DNA of 64,000 nt from assembly GCF_018324385.1 (NCBI RefSeq), contig NZ_AP019536.1, forward strand, positions 1,860,001 to 1,924,000. Direction: 5' to 3'. Of this stretch, positions 38,282 through 48,273 are shown piece after piece. Positions within the stretch are counted from its first letter, which is position 1. The number at the start of each line of letters is the position of its first letter. The stretch comes from Ferrigenium kumadai. Its GTDB lineage: Bacteria > Pseudomonadota > Gammaproteobacteria > Burkholderiales > Gallionellaceae. Made by a program: the position numbers and the translations under genes. A model generated the notes under the pieces. The model made no database searches and was not told the origin of the DNA. It saw only the letters and a program-made list of their open reading frames with translations.

Positions 38282-38857
38282 CTAATTACTGTGCAGCTTC
38301 AACATCGCTGCTTCGGTTTTGCCTTCGATGACCAGATGCGCGACATCCAGCGCGCGCCGCATCGCCTCTTCGATCAGTTCGCGCTCTTCGCGGCGCGGGT
38401 CGTGCAACACGAAGTTCGACACCTCGCTGCGCTCGCCCGGATGGCCGATGCCGAGCCGCAGCCGCCAGAAGTCCTTCGTGCCGAGCTGGGCGATGATGTC
38501 CTTCAGGCCGTTGTGGCCGCCGTGGCCACCGCCCAGTTTAAGCTTGGCGCTGCCCGGTGGCAGGTCCAGTTCGTCGTGCACGACCAGTATCTCGGCGGGC
38601 GCGATCTTGTAGAACTGTGCCAGCGCGCCGACGGCGCGGCCGCTCACGTTCATGAAGGTCTGCGGCTTGAGCAGGAACACCTCGTTTCCATGCAGTTGAC
38701 CGCGAGCAGCCAAGCCGTGGAACTTGGCCTCGCTCCTGAAGCTCAGGTTTTGCGAATGCGCGAACTCGTCCACCCACCAGAATCCGGCGTTGTGGCGGGT
38801 GGTTTCGTATTCACGCCCGGGATTGCCCAGGCCGACGATCAAACGTATAGAGGACAT
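38282..38857 (-). CDS. pth: Peptidyl-tRNA hydrolase
   Basis: A 191-residue Pth with [22 protein letters not shown] at the N-terminus (catalytic His in RHNAG), [13 protein letters not shown] and [25 protein letters not shown]. It frees tRNA from drop-off peptidyl-tRNA. The ATG at 38857 is preferred to a TTG two codons earlier. It begins 8 bases after the rplY terminator hairpin, in the rplY-pth-ychF order. Confidence 0.97.
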   Translation of the reverse strand: MSSIRLIVGLGNPGREYETTRHNAGFWWVDEFAHSQNLSFRSEAKFHGLAARGQLHGNEVFLLKPQTFMNVSGRAVGALAQFYKIAPAEILVVHDELDLPPGSAKLKLGGGHGGHNGLKDIIAQLGTKDFWRLRLGIGHPGERSEVSNFVLHDPRREERELIEEAMRRALDVAHLVIEGKTEAAMLKLHSN

Positions 38858-38864
38858 GTTCAAA

Positions 38865-38903
38865 ATGAAAAACCCGCCATGCCGGAATCAGCAGTGGCGG
38901 GTT
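38865..38903 (-). terminator. Intrinsic terminator of rplY
   Basis: Stem AACCCGCCA (38871-38879) with TGGCGGGTT (38895-38903) and a 15-base loop, followed on the minus strand by TTTTTCATTTT. It lies 20 bases past the rplY stop and just before pth, so it probably attenuates rather than stops read-through. Confidence 0.75.
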
Positions 38904-38922
38904 GCACAGGTTGACCCTTTGC

Positions 38923-39564
38923 TTACTTCTTGGCTTCCTTGGCAGCCGGTGCGGCGGCAGCTTCGGCAGTCGCTTCTGCAGCAGCCTCAACCGTACCGCG
39001 CGGAACCTGAACGGTCACCACCACAGCTTCGGCGGTATGAGTGCCATGTGCAGCGATCTCCACGCCCTTCGGCAGCTTCAGATCGGAAACGTGCACGGAA
39101 TGGCCCAACTCCAGCTTGCCCAGATCGACTTCGATGAAGGTCGGCAGGTCCTTGGGCAGGCAGGTGATGTCCAGTTCGGTCATCACGTGGCTGATCTTGC
39201 CGCCGCCGGTCTTCACGCCGGGCGCGATTTCTTCGTTCAGGAAGTGCAGCGGCACCTTTTTGTGCATCTTGTGCGTCGCGTCCACGCGCTGGAAGTCGAT
39301 ATGCTGGACTTGCTGGCGGAACGGGTGCATCACGAAGTCGCGCAACAGCACGGATTCCTTCTTGCCATCCAGGTTCAGCGTCAACAGGGAAGCGTGGAAC
39401 GCCTCGTCACGCAGCTTGTAGTACAGATCGTTGTGATCCAGTTCGATCATGGCCACGTCGCCGGAACCATAGACAATTCCTGGCACGCGGCCGGAATTAC
39501 GCAGACGGCGGCTCGCACCCGTACCTTGCGCCTTGCGAATTGTTGCATTGATTTCGATAGTCAT
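38923..39564 (-). CDS. rplY: 50S ribosomal protein L25/general stress protein Ctc
   Basis: A 213-residue long-form L25 (CTC type): N-terminal 5S-rRNA-binding domain ([30 protein letters not shown]), a C-terminal beta domain and an Ala/Glu/Lys-rich tail. The ATG at 39564 matches the family start. It follows prs, as in most betaproteobacteria. Confidence 0.96.
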   Translation of the reverse strand: MTIEINATIRKAQGTGASRRLRNSGRVPGIVYGSGDVAMIELDHNDLYYKLRDEAFHASLLTLNLDGKKESVLLRDFVMHPFRQQVQHIDFQRVDATHKMHKKVPLHFLNEEIAPGVKTGGGKISHVMTELDITCLPKDLPTFIEVDLGKLELGHSVHVSDLKLPKGVEIAAHGTHTAEAVVVTVQVPRGTVEAAAEATAEAAAAPAAKEAKK

Positions 39565-39614
39565 TTCACTTCTCCAAAAAACAGAACCGCCCGCGACCAG
39601 GCGATTCCGGGTTC

Positions 39615-39668
39615 GCGGCAACCAACGTGGTTGCCGCTAAAACTTGAGGGCGGGTTTGAAACCCGCCC
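39615..39668. repeat. Two hairpins between prs and rplY, including a REP-like unit
   Basis: Two adjacent perfect stems. The first pairs GCGGCAACCA with TGGTTGCCGC at 39615-39637. The second pairs GGGCGGGTT with AACCCGCCC at 39648-39668 around a TGA loop. Neither is followed by a T run. The second resembles a GGCGGGTTTGAAACCCGCC unit dispersed in many GC-rich genomes. Confidence 0.6.
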
Positions 39669-39673
39669 CTACT

Positions 39674-40624
39674 TTATTCGGTGAACAGCGAGCTCACCGA
39701 CTCTTCGTTGTTGATGCGGCGGATGGTTTCCGCCAGCAGTTCCGCCGTGCTCAGCTGGCGGATGCGCTTGCAGTTGCGCGCCGCTTCGCTCAGCGGGATC
39801 GTGTCGGTAACCACCAGCTCGTCCAGTGCAGAGTTTTCGATGCGTTCGATCGCCGGACCTGATAGCACCGGATGGGTACAGTAGGCCAGCACGCGCGCCG
39901 CGCCCTTTTCCTTCAGCGCATTGGCGGCTTCGCACAAGGTGTTGGCGGTGTCGACCATATCGTCCATGATCAGACAAGTACGCCCCACCACGTCGCCGAT
40001 GATGTTCATCACCTTCGCCACGTTCGGCTTGGGACGGCGCTTGTCGATGATCGCCAGGTCGGCATCCAGTTGCTTGGCCAGGGCGCGGGCACGCACCACA
40101 CCGCCCACATCCGGCGACACCACGATCAGGTTGGGGTAATTCTGCTTCCACACGTCCGACAGCAGGATCGGGCTGGCATAGATGTTGTCCACTGGGATAT
40201 CGAAGAAGCCCTGGATCTGGTCGGAGTGCAGGTCCATGGTCAACAAGCGGTCCACACCGGCGCTGCTCAGCATGTCGGCCACCACCTTGGCAGTGATCGC
40301 CACACGAGCCGAGCGCGGACGGCGATCCTGACGTGCATAACCGAAATAGGGCAATGCAGCAGTGATACGACCGGCGGAGGCGCGCTTCAGCGCATCCACC
40401 ATCACCATCACTTCCATCAGGTTGTCATTGGTCGGCGCGCAGGTGGATTGCAGAACGAACACATCCTTGCCGCGCACGTTCTCCAGCAACTCCACCATCA
40501 CCTCGCCGTCGGAGAAGCGGCCTACCGTGGCGCGCCCGAGATGGATATGAAGATGCTGCGCGACCGCTTCAGCGAGCTTAGGATTGGCATTACCGGTGAA
40601 CACCATCAAGCTGTCGTAAGACAC
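39674..40624 (-). CDS. prs: Ribose-phosphate pyrophosphokinase
   Basis: A 316-residue PRPP synthetase with [16 protein letters not shown] at the start, FSDGE, and the PRPP-binding [19 protein letters not shown]. Catalyses ATP + ribose-5-phosphate to PRPP for purine, pyrimidine, histidine and NAD synthesis. The start is a GTG at 40622-40624 with GAGGGG six bases upstream, matching the family N-terminus (x-SYDSLMVF). It lies after tRNA-Gln. Confidence 0.97.
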   Translation of the reverse strand: MSYDSLMVFTGNANPKLAEAVAQHLHIHLGRATVGRFSDGEVMVELLENVRGKDVFVLQSTCAPTNDNLMEVMVMVDALKRASAGRITAALPYFGYARQDRRPRSARVAITAKVVADMLSSAGVDRLLTMDLHSDQIQGFFDIPVDNIYASPILLSDVWKQNYPNLIVVSPDVGGVVRARALAKQLDADLAIIDKRRPKPNVAKVMNIIGDVVGRTCLIMDDMVDTANTLCEAANALKEKGAARVLAYCTHPVLSGPAIERIENSALDELVVTDTIPLSEAARNCKRIRQLSTAELLAETIRRINNEESVSSLFTE

Positions 40625-40706
40625 GTGCAACCCCTCAAAGAATCGGAAAAAAGGGCACACGCCCTGGAAATTAGCCCCGGCCGCTCGCTCGCGCCGGAAC
40701 TGTATT

Positions 40707-40781
40707 TGGCTGGGGAGGTAGGGATCGAACCTACGAATGCCGGAATCAAAATCCGGTGCCTTACCACTTGGCGACTCCCCA
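40707..40781 (-). tRNA. tRNA-Gln (anticodon TTG)
   Basis: The minus strand gives acceptor TGGGGAG/CTCCCCA, anticodon stem CCGGA/TCCGG around loop TTTTGAT, T-arm GGTTCGATCC and encoded CCA at 40707-40709. It sits between ispE and prs, its usual betaproteobacterial place. Confidence 0.97.
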
Positions 40782-40786
40782 ATAAC

Positions 40787-41659
40787 TTACTTGGGCATCC
40801 AATCGTGCAATGGATGCTTTACTAAACCTTGCGCCACCACGCCGCGCATATTATGCGGCAACTGCCTTATCACTGCTTCGGCCTGGCTGCGACTTTCAAA
40901 CTCGGCGAACACGCACGCACCCGATCCGGTCATCACCGCCTGGCCGAAATTGCCCAGCCAAGCTATATAACGCGCCACTTCCGGGTAAAGCTTGCACACC
41001 ACGGATTGCAGATCGTTGCGAAGTTTTCGCCCCTCTTGGAGCCTCAGGTCCGAGAGGGCGCGCATTGTGATAGAAACCGAGTCGCGTGTCAATTCCGGAT
41101 GCGTAAAAATTTGTACGGTCGGTACATGCACCGGCGGAAACAGCACTACATACCACGCTTCCGGCAAAGGATAGGCCTGCAATTGTTCGCCCACACCCTC
41201 GGCAAAAGCGTTCTCGCCGAACACGAACACCGGCACGTCCGCGCCCAGACGCAAACCCAGCTGCATCAGGCGTTCGCGCGACAAGTTAAGCTGCCACAGA
41301 CGATTCAAAGCGATCAACGTGGTCGCCGCATCCGAACTGCCGCCCCCCAGGCCGCCTCCCATCGGGATGCGTTTTTCCACCGCGATATCCACGCCCAGCT
41401 TGCAACCGGTCTCATCTTGCAGCAGCCGCGCCGCACGCACGCACAGATCCTGATCCTCCGCCACGCCCTCGATCGCATTGCTGCGATGCACCGCCCCGTC
41501 TTCGCGCAAAGAGAAATGCAGCATGTCGTGCAGATCGATGAAACGGAACAAGGTTTGCAGCATGTGATAACCGTCCGGCCTGCGCCCGACCACGTGCAAG
41601 AACAGGTTGAGCTTCGCCGGGGCGGGACAACTGATGGTTTGTTTCACTGGATTTCCCAT
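40787..41659 (-). CDS. ispE: 4-diphosphocytidyl-2-C-methyl-D-erythritol kinase
   Basis: A 290-residue GHMP kinase of the MEP isoprenoid pathway. It contains CPAPAKLNLFLHVVGRRPDGYH at the N-terminus and the ATP-binding PMGGGLGGGSSDAATTL near 90-110. The start overlaps the lolB stop by 16 bases, so the two are translationally coupled. tRNA-Gln follows. Confidence 0.97.
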   Translation of the reverse strand: MGNPVKQTISCPAPAKLNLFLHVVGRRPDGYHMLQTLFRFIDLHDMLHFSLREDGAVHRSNAIEGVAEDQDLCVRAARLLQDETGCKLGVDIAVEKRIPMGGGLGGGSSDAATTLIALNRLWQLNLSRERLMQLGLRLGADVPVFVFGENAFAEGVGEQLQAYPLPEAWYVVLFPPVHVPTVQIFTHPELTRDSVSITMRALSDLRLQEGRKLRNDLQSVVCKLYPEVARYIAWLGNFGQAVMTGSGACVFAEFESRSQAEAVIRQLPHNMRGVVAQGLVKHPLHDWMPK

Positions 41660-42207
41660 TCGTCGATCAACAGTTGTACCTGCAAGTTGTCACGGCTCAG
41701 TTGCAAGCGCGCCGGCAGGCTGTCCGCCCTGTCGCCGGCATACCGCTGATACCGCACCTCCCAGCCATCCTGGCGCAACACCGTGATCCGCCCTTCGGCA
41801 TCGCGTTCGATCTGCGCCTGGCTTTCCGCCAGCGGCAGCCCCAGCACCCAATGGTGCAAGCCGTTCAGAGGCAGTTGCCAGCCCAGCACCTGCTGCATCA
41901 GCGATTCCGCATCCCCAGCCTGGTAATGCCGTCCTCCGTCGTCCAGCGTTGCGCCAGAGGCATCGCGATACACGCGCGCGGCGGTCTGCCCGAGCGGTGC
42001 AAGCAACAGGACTTCGTCGGATTGCGCTTGGTGCACCCAGCGCAGCCCGGCGGAATGGCGTGTGCCGTTATGCCTGACCGCGATGCGCCCGTTCAGCGCG
42101 AACGACGCCGCCTCCGGTTGTGCTGGACGAGCGGCCGGCGCGGGCGATGTCGGCAGCAACGCGCAGCCGCTCAAAAGAGCCAGCCAGAGCAGAACGATCA
42201 AACGCAT
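41644..42207 (-). CDS. lolB: Outer-membrane lipoprotein insertion protein LolB
   Basis: A 187-residue lipoprotein. The signal peptide MRLIVLLWLALLSGC ends in a lipobox LSGC (lipidated Cys15). The mature part starts with FALNGRIAVRHNGTRHSAGLRW, the LolB pattern. It receives lipoproteins from LolA at the outer membrane. The ATG at 42205-42207 overlaps the TPR gene stop (TAATG). Confidence 0.93.
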   Translation of the reverse strand: MRLIVLLWLALLSGCALLPTSPAPAARPAQPEAASFALNGRIAVRHNGTRHSAGLRWVHQAQSDEVLLLAPLGQTAARVYRDASGATLDDGGRHYQAGDAESLMQQVLGWQLPLNGLHHWVLGLPLAESQAQIERDAEGRITVLRQDGWEVRYQRYAGDRADSLPARLQLSRDNLQVQLLIDEWEIQ

Positions 42208-43940
42208 TACGGCGCCGTGAATTTTTTGATGACCGCCTGCAGCAGGGTGTTGCCGGGATGGGCATTGAGGCTGTCCTGCCATACCTTCCTGGCCTCGTCC
42301 TTGTCGCCGCGCACCCACAACACTTCGCCCAGATGAGCCGCGACCTCGGGATCGGGATTGCCCGCAAAGGCGCGCCGCAGCATCTTCACGCTCTCGTCAA
42401 GCCTGCCGCTGCGGTAATAGCCCCAACCCACGCTGTCCATGATGGCGGCATCGTCTGGCGCGAGCTGCAACGCCTTCTCGACCAGTTCGAGCGCCTCGGG
42501 GATGCGCACATTGCGCTCCAGCAGGCTGTAGCCGAGCGCATTGTAGGCATGCGCATGATCCGGCTTGATCTGGATCAGCTTGCGCAGCAAGCGCTCGGAG
42601 ATCTCATACTTGCCGAGTTTGTCCGCCAGCATCGCGGTCTCGTAGAGCAGATCGGGATGGTTCGGCAGTTTCTCCAACCCCTGCTGCAACACCTGGTAGG
42701 CATCCTCGATGCGCTGTGCCTCGCGCAGCAATTGCGCCTCGATCAGCAGCAATTGCACGCGCTGCTGGTTGTCGACGGCCTGCGCCCGGTGCAGGAACTC
42801 CAGCGCCTCGTCCAGCTTGCCGCGCTTGCTCAGCAGGTAAGCCACGCGCAACTGTGACGCGAACAGGTACTCGCCGCCCTTCACCTCGCGGTAATGCGCC
42901 AGCGCCTCATCCTCATCCTCTTTCGCTTCCCCCAGCTGACCGAGGTAATACTGCACCGAATCCTGATCCTTCTTGCCTTTCTCCAGCGCCAGCTTGAGCT
43001 GTGCTTCGGCGCCCTTCAGATCGTTCATCTGCAGGGATATCAGGGCGATGGCAAAGGCGAGCTCCGGGCTGTCCGGATTGTCCTGCGCCAGCCGCTGGAA
43101 CTCGTCGCGCGACTCCCGGTATTGCTTCTGCTCCAGCAAAGCGCGGGCATATTGCAGGCGGATTTCGCGCGCTTGCGGATTGCCGGACAAATAGCGGTGC
43201 AGCACCTCCAGCCCTTCCCGCGGCGAGTCCTTCATCAGCAACTGCGCCTCCAGCGACACGGCCATATCCCACTCGGGCCGCAGTTTGCGTGCCTCGCGTA
43301 TCTCGTTCAGCGCAAGCGGGTTGTCGCCTGCGAGTTGCGCCAGCTGCGCCACCGCCCAATGCGCCTCGGCGACCTGTGCATAAGGCTGCGCCAGTTCGCG
43401 CACCAATTTCAGCACGGCGGCCTTGTCCGGATAGGGGGCGACCAGCTGGAATAGCTGTATGAAATTCTGTCCGGCCTTGGCTTCATCGGCCTTCAGTATC
43501 TTGGCCAGCTCCTGACGCGCCTCGTCCAGCTTGCCGCCACGCAGCAGGGTCGAAGCCAGCATGCGCGCCGCCACCGGCGAATCCGGCTCGACTGCCTGCC
43601 ACTGGCGCAGCGCCTCGATCGCCTTGTTCATATCGCCGGACTCGAATGCCAGTTGCGCGGAACGGCGCGCGAGGCGCGGATCGTGAGTCTTCTTGACCAG
43701 GTCGGCACCGCCTTCCGCGGCCAGCGTCTTGTACCCGCGCTGCGACGCGATCTCGGTCAGCAGGTATTCATACAGCAACTCATCGCTCAACGCGACGTTG
43801 GGCAATTTGAGTTCCGGTTCCGCAGAGGCTTGTGCCGAAGCGGCGGGCGCGGGCGCAGCAGCAGGCTCGGGGCGCTGCGGCGCCTGCGCGCAAGCGGCGA
43901 GCAGCAGGCTGCACAGAATGAGTGATTCGGAGCGCTTCAT
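42207..43940 (-). CDS. TPR-repeat lipoprotein
   Basis: A 577-residue protein with a lipobox LLLAAC (Cys about 15), a Pro/Ala-rich linker and many TPR-like helical repeats over residues 55-575 (for example EAHWAVAQLAQLAGDNPLALNE and YNALGYSLLERNVRIPEALEL). Homologues sit upstream of lolB in betaproteobacteria; the role is probably scaffolding in the envelope, but not defined. The ATG at 43938-43940 is chosen because longer in-frame starts run into the divergent ABC gene. Confidence 0.88.
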   Translation of the reverse strand: MKRSESLILCSLLLAACAQAPQRPEPAAAPAPAASAQASAEPELKLPNVALSDELLYEYLLTEIASQRGYKTLAAEGGADLVKKTHDPRLARRSAQLAFESGDMNKAIEALRQWQAVEPDSPVAARMLASTLLRGGKLDEARQELAKILKADEAKAGQNFIQLFQLVAPYPDKAAVLKLVRELAQPYAQVAEAHWAVAQLAQLAGDNPLALNEIREARKLRPEWDMAVSLEAQLLMKDSPREGLEVLHRYLSGNPQAREIRLQYARALLEQKQYRESRDEFQRLAQDNPDSPELAFAIALISLQMNDLKGAEAQLKLALEKGKKDQDSVQYYLGQLGEAKEDEDEALAHYREVKGGEYLFASQLRVAYLLSKRGKLDEALEFLHRAQAVDNQQRVQLLLIEAQLLREAQRIEDAYQVLQQGLEKLPNHPDLLYETAMLADKLGKYEISERLLRKLIQIKPDHAHAYNALGYSLLERNVRIPEALELVEKALQLAPDDAAIMDSVGWGYYRSGRLDESVKMLRRAFAGNPDPEVAAHLGEVLWVRGDKDEARKVWQDSLNAHPGNTLLQAVIKKFTAP

Positions 43941-44016
43941 CGAAATATATGATTTTGATGCGGGCGCACATATTAGGTTATATTCAACCCAACTCACAAC
44001 CACGGCTTTTCTTACC

Positions 44017-44763
44017 TTGTCCGACACCACTCCCGAAACAACGCTTTCCGCACGCAACCTGATGCGCCGCTTCGGCAACCGGCAGATCGTCAACGATGTA
44101 TCGCTGGAACTGAAACGCGGCGAGGTGCTCGGCCTGCTGGGCCACAACGGCGCGGGCAAGAGCACCACGATGCAGATGCTGACCGGCTGCCTGCTGCCCG
44201 ACAGCGGCACCATCGAGATCTGCGGCATCGACCTGCTGCACCGCCCCCTGCTGGCGAAGGCGCATATCGGCTACCTGCCCGAGACCCCGCCGCTGTACCG
44301 CGAACTCAGCGTGGAAAGTTACCTGACCTTCGCCGCCCGCCTGCGCGGCATGAAACCCGCCGCCGTCGCCGAGGCCGTTGAGCAAGCCACGCGGCACTGC
44401 GGACTGGAATCGGTACGCAAAAAGACCATAGCCACGCTCTCTAAAGGCTACCAGCAGCGCGTCGGCATTGCCCAGGCCGTCGTCCACTCGCCCGACGTGA
44501 TCGTGCTGGACGAACCGACCGTCGGCCTCGACCCGGCACAGATCCGCGACATCCGCCATCTGATCCGCGAACTGGGCAACAAGAGCAGCGTGATCCTCTC
44601 CACCCACCTGCTGGGCGAAGTGGAAAGCGTGTGCGACAGCGTGCAGATCATGCAGCATGGCAAGCTGATCTACGGTGACACGACGTCCGCGCTGATGAGC
44701 TACGGCGGAGAACCGGGCAAGCTGGAAGAGAACTTCATTCGCATTACGGAGCCGCACGTATGA
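44017..44763 (+). CDS. ABC transporter ATP-binding protein (GldA/CcmA-like)
   Basis: A 248-residue ABC ATPase: Walker A GLLGHNGAGKST, signature LSKGYQQRVG, Walker B VIVLDEPTVGLDP and H-loop LSTHLL. The start is placed at a TTG (44017); no ATG with a suitable ribosome site lies between the divergent TPR gene and Walker A. The stop overlaps the permease ATG (ATGA). With the next two genes it forms a GldA/F/G-type exporter; cargo unknown. Confidence 0.9.
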   Translation: MSDTTPETTLSARNLMRRFGNRQIVNDVSLELKRGEVLGLLGHNGAGKSTTMQMLTGCLLPDSGTIEICGIDLLHRPLLAKAHIGYLPETPPLYRELSVESYLTFAARLRGMKPAAVAEAVEQATRHCGLESVRKKTIATLSKGYQQRVGIAQAVVHSPDVIVLDEPTVGLDPAQIRDIRHLIRELGNKSSVILSTHLLGEVESVCDSVQIMQHGKLIYGDTTSALMSYGGEPGKLEENFIRITEPHV

Positions 44764-45503
44764 TCCGCCTGCTTGCCCTGCGCGAACTGCGCAGCCTGTT
44801 CGCCCTGCCCTCGACCTGGTTCATCCTCGCCGCCCTGCAATTCGTCTTCGCGTGGTTCTTCCTGGCGCGGCTGGAAGCCTTCCTCCAGCTCCAGCCGCAG
44901 CTTGCCCAGCTCGCCAATGCCCCCGGTGTCACCGCCACCATCGCCGCGCCGATGTTCAACACCGTCGCGCTGCTGCTGATGATGCTGGTGCCTATGTTCA
45001 CCATGCGCCTGATCGCCGAAGAGCGCCGCAACCAGACGCTGCCGCTGCTGCTCTCCTCGCCGCTGTCCAGCCGCCACATCGTGCTCGGCAAGTTCTTCGG
45101 ACTGCTGGTCTTCCTGATGCTGCTGGCATGCGGCGTGCCGCTGATGCTCTACACCCTGGCGCTCGGCACCGCGCTCGACCACGGGCTGATGCTGTCCAAC
45201 CTGCTGGGCCTGCTGCTGCTCACCGCCAGCTACGTCGCGATTGGTCTGTATATTTCCGCACTCACCTCCCAGCCGGTCATCGCCGCCATCGGCGCGCTGG
45301 CGGCATTGGCGGGGCTATGGCTGGCCGACATCGGCGCCACGGCGGAAGATTCGCCCTGGCACGCGCTCTCGCCGCTCAATCACTTCCAGAGCTTCAATAG
45401 CGGCTTGCTGGACAGCGGCGATGCCGCCTTCTTCGTGCTGTTCAGCACGGCATTCCTGCTGCTGGCGATGCGCCGCGTCCACAACAACCGCATCTACGGA
45501 TAA
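44760..45503 (+). CDS. ABC transporter permease (GldF-like)
   Basis: A 247-residue protein with six hydrophobic segments and a large first periplasmic loop (about 40-60), and the ABC-2/GldF pattern MRLIAEERRNQTLPLLLSSP near 80-100. It partners the upstream ATPase and the downstream GldG-like protein. Gliding genes are named from Bacteroidetes; here motility is not implied. Confidence 0.88.
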   Translation: MIRLLALRELRSLFALPSTWFILAALQFVFAWFFLARLEAFLQLQPQLAQLANAPGVTATIAAPMFNTVALLLMMLVPMFTMRLIAEERRNQTLPLLLSSPLSSRHIVLGKFFGLLVFLMLLACGVPLMLYTLALGTALDHGLMLSNLLGLLLLTASYVAIGLYISALTSQPVIAAIGALAALAGLWLADIGATAEDSPWHALSPLNHFQSFNSGLLDSGDAAFFVLFSTAFLLLAMRRVHNNRIYG

Positions 45504-45506
45504 CTC

Positions 45507-46856
45507 ATGCTGCGCAAATTCCTCACCGCACTATCGCTGCGCAATGTCCTGATCGTCCTGCTGGTCGCTGCCACGACAACCGGCCTGTACCAGCTCGCCA
45601 AACGCTATCACCTGCAACGCGACGTCACCCACAACGCACTCAACAGCTTGGAGCCTTCGAGCGTACAAGTGCTCAAACAGCTCAAGGGGCCGGTGAACAT
45701 CATCGTCTACGCCACCGAGCAGGACCCGCGCCTAGGCGACATCCGCAAGGTCATCCGCGACTTCGTCTCGCTATATCAACGCTACAAGAGCGACATCAAC
45801 CTGACGTTCATCGACCCGGAAAAAGAACCCGAGAAGACTCGTGCCGCGGGCATCCAGCTCAACGGCGAGATGGTGATCGAGCATGCGGGGCGCAGTGAGC
45901 ACCTCACCCAGCTCAACGAGTCCATCCTCACCGGCACGCTGCTGCGCTTGGCGCACAGCCGTGAGCAACTGGTGATGTATCTGGACGGCCACGGCGAACG
46001 CAAACTGGACGGCATCGCCAACTACGATCTCGGGTCGCCGTTCGGCGCCAAGCTCAAACGGAATGGCTTCCGCATCGCCAGCCTCAACCTCGCACTCGCG
46101 CAGGAAGTTCCGGACAACGCCAGCATGCTGGTCATCACCCAGCCGCAGCTCGACCTGATGCCTGGCGAAGTGGATAAGCTGCTGCGTTACGTGGAACACG
46201 GCGGCAACCTGCTGTGGCTGGTGGATGCCGAGCCGTTGCACGGGCTGGAGCGCCTCGCCGAAAGACTCGATCTGCTACTGCCGCCCGGCATCGTCATCGA
46301 CCCGTCCGCCGCCGAGATGAATGCGCCCGCCACCTGGTCGCTCGGGGCGGCCTATCCGCCGCATGCGGTGACCCGCAACTTCAACCTGATCACCGCCTTC
46401 CCCGAGGCGCGCTCCATCGCTTGGGGCGAGAGCCCAGAGTGGGAGCACCATGTACTGGTCGAAGCCGCACCGCGCGGCTGGGTCAGCCGCAACAAACCAG
46501 GCGGCAAACCGCGCTTCGACAAACAGCACGACACGCCGGGCCCCGCCGCCATCGCCGTGGCGCTGCAACGCAGCGTCGACGATCGCGAACAGCGCATCGT
46601 GGTCGTCGGCAGCGGCGCCTTCCTCGCCAACAGCTTCGCCGGCAACGGCGGCAACGTGGACCTGGGCGTGAATATGGTGAACTGGCTCGCCAGCGAGGAG
46701 CGCCTCATCACCATCCAGCCGCGCGCCGCGAAGGACAGCAGCCTGGTACTGAGCCAAACCCAGCTCAACGTCATCAGCATCGTCTTCCTGCTCGGCCTGC
46801 CGCTGCTGCTCTGCGGCGCGGGAGGCTATGTGTGGTGGAAACGCCGTCGTGCATAG
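45507..46856 (+). CDS. GldG-family ABC transporter auxiliary protein
   Basis: A 449-residue protein with an N-terminal membrane helix (about 11-28), a large periplasmic domain (about 30-420) of the GldG/ABC_transp_aux type with YATEQDPRLGDIRKVIRDF and IDPEKEPEK, and a C-terminal helix followed by WWKRRRA. Lies 3 bases after the permease. Substrate unknown. Confidence 0.85.
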   Translation: MLRKFLTALSLRNVLIVLLVAATTTGLYQLAKRYHLQRDVTHNALNSLEPSSVQVLKQLKGPVNIIVYATEQDPRLGDIRKVIRDFVSLYQRYKSDINLTFIDPEKEPEKTRAAGIQLNGEMVIEHAGRSEHLTQLNESILTGTLLRLAHSREQLVMYLDGHGERKLDGIANYDLGSPFGAKLKRNGFRIASLNLALAQEVPDNASMLVITQPQLDLMPGEVDKLLRYVEHGGNLLWLVDAEPLHGLERLAERLDLLLPPGIVIDPSAAEMNAPATWSLGAAYPPHAVTRNFNLITAFPEARSIAWGESPEWEHHVLVEAAPRGWVSRNKPGGKPRFDKQHDTPGPAAIAVALQRSVDDREQRIVVVGSGAFLANSFAGNGGNVDLGVNMVNWLASEERLITIQPRAAKDSSLVLSQTQLNVISIVFLLGLPLLLCGAGGYVWWKRRRA

Positions 46857-46864
46857 AGTTGATT

Positions 46865-46957
46865 CCCCTCCCCCGCATGCGGGGGATAACCAGCGACTTG
46901 GCGGCGTTGCCGCCTAGTCGAATGGCTAATAGTTTCATCAGGGGTTAGGGGAGAGGT
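46865..46957. repeat. Small palindromic repeat element upstream of mutM
   Basis: The interval starts with CCCCTCCCCC and ends with GGGGTTAGGGGAGAGG, giving imperfect terminal inverted repeats. It holds two inner hairpins: CCCCC-GCATGC-GGGGG (46870-46885) and GGCGGC-GTT-GCCGCC. It looks like a non-coding MITE/REP-like unit; no gene is seen in it. Confidence 0.5.
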
Positions 46958-47773
46958 ATGCCCGAACTACCCGAAGTAGAAACCACCCTGCGCGGACTCG
47001 CACCTCACCTCGTCGGCCAGACCATCGCGGATGTCGTCATCCGCCATCCCCAGTTGCGCTGGCCTGTTCCACACAACCTGCCCAAGCTGCTGCGCGGCCA
47101 GACCATCCGCCGCCTGCACCGCCGCGCGAAATACCTGCTGGTCGAGTTCGACCACGGCACACTGATCCTGCATTTGGGCATGTCCGGCAGCCTGCGCATT
47201 CTGCCTGCGAAGACGCCGCCGGAGAAACACGACCACTTCGACCTGGTGCTGGCCGACGGCAAGCTGATGCGATTACGAGACCCGCGCCGTTTCGGCGCTG
47301 TGCTGTGGCACGAGGGCGATGCCGCGCAGCACCCGCTGCTCGCCGCGCTCGGCCCGGAACCGCTTGAAAGGGATTTCGACGCCGAACACCTCTACCGAGC
47401 CACGCGCAACAAGACCGCCGCGATCAAGCTGGTCATCATGGACAACCGCGTGGTCGTCGGTGTCGGCAACATCTACGCCAACGAGGCGCTGTTCCGCGCC
47501 GGCATCCGCCCCCAGCTCGCAGCGGGTAAGCTCAGCCGCGAACGTTGCGCGCAATTGGTGCGGGAGATACGCGCGACCCTGTCTGACGCGATCGAGAAAG
47601 GCGGCAGCACCCTGCGCGATTTCGTGAACAGCGACGGCAAGCCGGGTTACTTCCAGCAGCACTACTGGGTGTACGGCCGCGCGGGCGAACCCTGCCGCCG
47701 TTGCGGCGCTTCCATCAAGCAGGTCAAACAGGGCCAGCGCTCGAGCTTCTACTGTCCGCACTGCCAGCGTTAG
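46958..47773 (+). CDS. mutM: Formamidopyrimidine-DNA glycosylase
   Basis: A 271-residue Fpg/MutM: catalytic Pro1-Glu2 in MPELPEVE, Lys in the beta-hairpin (HLGMSGSLR), H2TH region ([14 protein letters not shown]) and a C-terminal zinc finger (CRRCG...CPHC). It removes 8-oxoguanine and nicks abasic sites. It is read in the same direction as the ABC exporter. Confidence 0.98.
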   Translation: MPELPEVETTLRGLAPHLVGQTIADVVIRHPQLRWPVPHNLPKLLRGQTIRRLHRRAKYLLVEFDHGTLILHLGMSGSLRILPAKTPPEKHDHFDLVLADGKLMRLRDPRRFGAVLWHEGDAAQHPLLAALGPEPLERDFDAEHLYRATRNKTAAIKLVIMDNRVVVGVGNIYANEALFRAGIRPQLAAGKLSRERCAQLVREIRATLSDAIEKGGSTLRDFVNSDGKPGYFQQHYWVYGRAGEPCRRCGASIKQVKQGQRSSFYCPHCQR

Positions 47774-47931
47774 GCTGGGCAATCCACCCACCGCAATACT
47801 ACCCGGCACCGCCTCCCATTCAGCAATCCGGCGTATTGCCCCCTGCATGCCGCACGCGCAGGATGCAACTGCGCGGGACAGCAGCGATGCGGCATAGCCC
47901 GCCACCGTTCAACCAATCGAGGAGAACGATC

Positions 47932-48273
47932 ATGAACAACCATGCGATGGCGTCCGTCCTGCTTGCCATGCTTTTCGGTGCCCACCCGGCGATTGCCGCA
48001 AACGGCAAAGTCACCATCTCCTCGCCGGCGGAAGGCGCGACGGTCGCGGCAGGCCAAAAGATCAAGTTAAGTTACATGGCCGATACCGGCTACGAGGGAG
48101 ACCATCTCCACCTCAATGTGGACGGCAAGCGGATGGACGTCATCCGCCAGCTGAAGGGAACCGTCGAGGTCGATGCGCTCGCACCGGGCAAGCACAAGCT
48201 TTGCCTCGCGGTGAACACCAAGGGGCACGTTCCGACCGGACCCGGAGCCTGCGTCAACGTCACCGCAAAATGA
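47932..48273 (+). CDS. Periplasmic hypothetical protein (Ig-like small domain)
   Basis: A 113-residue protein with a signal peptide (MNNHAMASVLLAMLFGAHPAIA, cut near residue 22) and a compact beta-rich domain starting VTISSPAEGATVAAGQKIKLSY; HLHLNVDGKRMD contains a His pair that could bind metal. A GGAG site precedes the ATG. The stop overlaps the start of the next membrane gene (ATGA). I do not recognise a defined function; a copper or envelope role is only a guess. Confidence 0.75.
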   Translation: MNNHAMASVLLAMLFGAHPAIAANGKVTISSPAEGATVAAGQKIKLSYMADTGYEGDHLHLNVDGKRMDVIRQLKGTVEVDALAPGKHKLCLAVNTKGHVPTGPGACVNVTAK

